A stretch of DNA of 6,198 bases. It comes from Methanomassiliicoccales archaeon (GTDB taxonomy: Archaea; Thermoplasmatota; Thermoplasmata; SG8-5). The position numbers were made by a program, and so were the translations under genes. Location of the stretch: contig DAOVXH010000110.1 in NCBI GenBank assembly GCA_030636255.1, positions 1-6,198 on the forward strand. Reading direction: 5' to 3'. A model generated the notes under the pieces. It was not told where the DNA came from. It saw nothing but the letters and a program-made list of their open reading frames with translations, and did no database searches. Below are positions 5,346-6,198 of this stretch, in pieces. The number at the start of each line of letters is the position of its first letter. Position 1 is the first letter of the stretch.

Positions 5346-6198
5346 ATTGATTTCCGATAGGTTTTCCATCGCTGGTACTCCTGGAAGCCCATGCTCTTGT
5401 ATAGGTGCAATGCTCCAGAGGGATTTTCAGCGTCCACACCCAGTGCTGCCTGCTCCATTCCCTGATCCTTGACTATTTGCAGGCTTCTGGCAATTAGTGC
5501 CTTGGCCAGTCCATTACCACGATATGGTCGGCGGATTCCTATATTCTCGGTATAGCCCCATTTTCTGTTGAATTCTTCATTCTCCGGCTTGCTGATATAA
5601 CTTCGGACCATGCCAGCTACTTCATCATCATGCCAGGCTATCTGCCATAGTTCAGGCTGTAAATTCGGTTTATTAATCCATCTTTCATACCATTCATCCG
5701 GCCATTCAGGTTCAGCCCATTCATCTGCGAAAATTTCCCTTTCGGCTTCCCAGATTTGACGAAAATGCTCTGGTTTTGCAGGCCTGACTTCAATACCCTC
5801 TGGCAGGGGCAAATCAGGAATATTTTCAAGGTCTGGCCGCACCATGAGAAAAGCATATCTGATTATCTTATAATCATTGGCTGCAAGAATAGACTCCCAT
5901 TCATCAGCCTCTGGAGATATCCAGCACATGATACATTTTTCAATCTCCGGGTCATGAGATTGGGCAATTTTCCTGACTCTGGCTTCATTCCACGGGAAAA
6001 AAGCATCTCTTACCCCCTTTTCCTTCCATTCCGGGAGCACACTAACAAAATGACCATAACTTATGTAGCCTTTCTTTGGAATTTTATCCCAGAAAACCCT
6101 GGAATAGGCAATTATCTGGCCTTCATGTTCTGCAATCAATATATCAGTGGAAATATCACAGTTTGTAAGATGTTTGTAATAATGGGTAAATTCTTCAA
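5342..6198 (-). CDS. Tandem-GNAT N-acetyltransferase, 5' partial
   Basis: This frame is open from the right edge (nt 6196 downwards, 284 codons) to TAA at 5344-5342. The TTG at 6139 is not a convincing start, because the 19 codons before it (ending ...TNCDISTDI) lead smoothly into the strand LIAEHEGQIIAYSRV of a GNAT fold. The true start is probably a few dozen codons beyond the window. The C-terminal half, from about LPEGIEVRPAKPEHF (nt ~5809) onwards, is a canonical GNAT domain. It has WQIAWHDDEVAGMV, then motif A with RPYRGNGLAKAL (the R-x-x-G-x-A acetyl-CoA pyrophosphate loop, nt ~5498-5530), then ALGVDAENPSGALHLYKSMGF (motif B). The N-terminal half has the same fold order but a degenerate loop (LPEWKEKGVRDAFF) and an end resembling NDYKIIRYAFLMVRPD. 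Two-domain GNATs of this size are known, for example relatives of mycothiol synthase MshD. The substrate cannot be told from sequence; the protein should be cytosolic. Confidence 0.88.
   Translation of the reverse strand, partial: EEFTHYYKHLTNCDISTDILIAEHEGQIIAYSRVFWDKIPKKGYISYGHFVSVLPEWKEKGVRDAFFPWNEARVRKIAQSHDPEIEKCIMCWISPEADEWESILAANDYKIIRYAFLMVRPDLENIPDLPLPEGIEVRPAKPEHFRQIWEAEREIFADEWAEPEWPDEWYERWINKPNLQPELWQIAWHDDEVAGMVRSYISKPENEEFNRKWGYTENIGIRRPYRGNGLAKALIARSLQIVKDQGMEQAALGVDAENPSGALHLYKSMGFQEYQRWKTYRKSI

Noticed and set aside
5346..5400. Transcription terminator after the large gene
   Set aside because: No stem-loop with a T-run is visible, and the sequence is coding on the other strand.
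5200..5472. 90-residue open frame on the + strand crossing the gene junction
   Set aside because: It is the +1 shadow of the acidic tail (Lys/Arg/Met-rich) running into the antisense of the acetyltransferase, with no recognisable domain.
6137..6139. TTG at 6139 as the start of the acetyltransferase
   Set aside because: The frame stays open for 19 more codons to the right edge, and starting here would cut off the first part of the N-terminal GNAT fold.

Overview
The window holds two protein-coding genes, both cut by the window edges, arranged tail to tail with essentially no space between them. No RNA gene, mobile element, CRISPR array, promoter or intergenic region longer than a few bases is visible. 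The first gene (+ strand, from the left edge to 5345) encodes at least 1780 residues of a giant modular surface protein. The second (- strand, from the right edge to 5342) encodes a two-domain GNAT-type acetyltransferase.

Likely source: an archaeon, most plausibly a Thermoplasmatota-like or other euryarchaeal lineage, probably from a metagenome. This is inferred from protein style and not from any marker gene. The clues are a NosD-type beta-helix closed by a segment typical of archaeal surface proteins, Ig-like modules of the ADDQGSGV...YRHS kind, an Asp-rich calcium-binding linker followed by one C-terminal membrane helix and an acidic cytoplasmic tail, and very dense N-x-S/T sequons. A bacterial origin is not excluded.

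Layout of the large protein (residue 1 is counted from nt 15, although the frame is open to the left edge): a GLUG-type lead-in and eleven turns of about 27 residues (residues ~1-415); a right-handed parallel beta-helix of about 26 coils of 22-24 residues with NosD character (~416-1137); an Ig-like module (~1138-1249); three successive modules of exactly 88 residues, each opening with D-T-x-x-P (1250-1513); a Big_5-like Ig domain (1514-1620); an Asp-rich TSP3-like calcium-binding stretch (1621-~1690); a transmembrane helix (~1700-1720); and an acidic tail of about 56 residues. The likely arrangement is a long extracellular repetitive rod lifted off the membrane by Ig-like spacers and a calcium-stiffened stalk, anchored by one helix. 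Adhesion, cell-envelope structure or carbohydrate binding are possible roles; none is proven by the sequence.

The acetyltransferase has no evident functional link to the surface protein. Their only connection is the convergent arrangement, with both stop codons inside one TTAA. I found no clear evidence of a new multi-gene system. The points of interest are the architecture and repeat history of the large protein.
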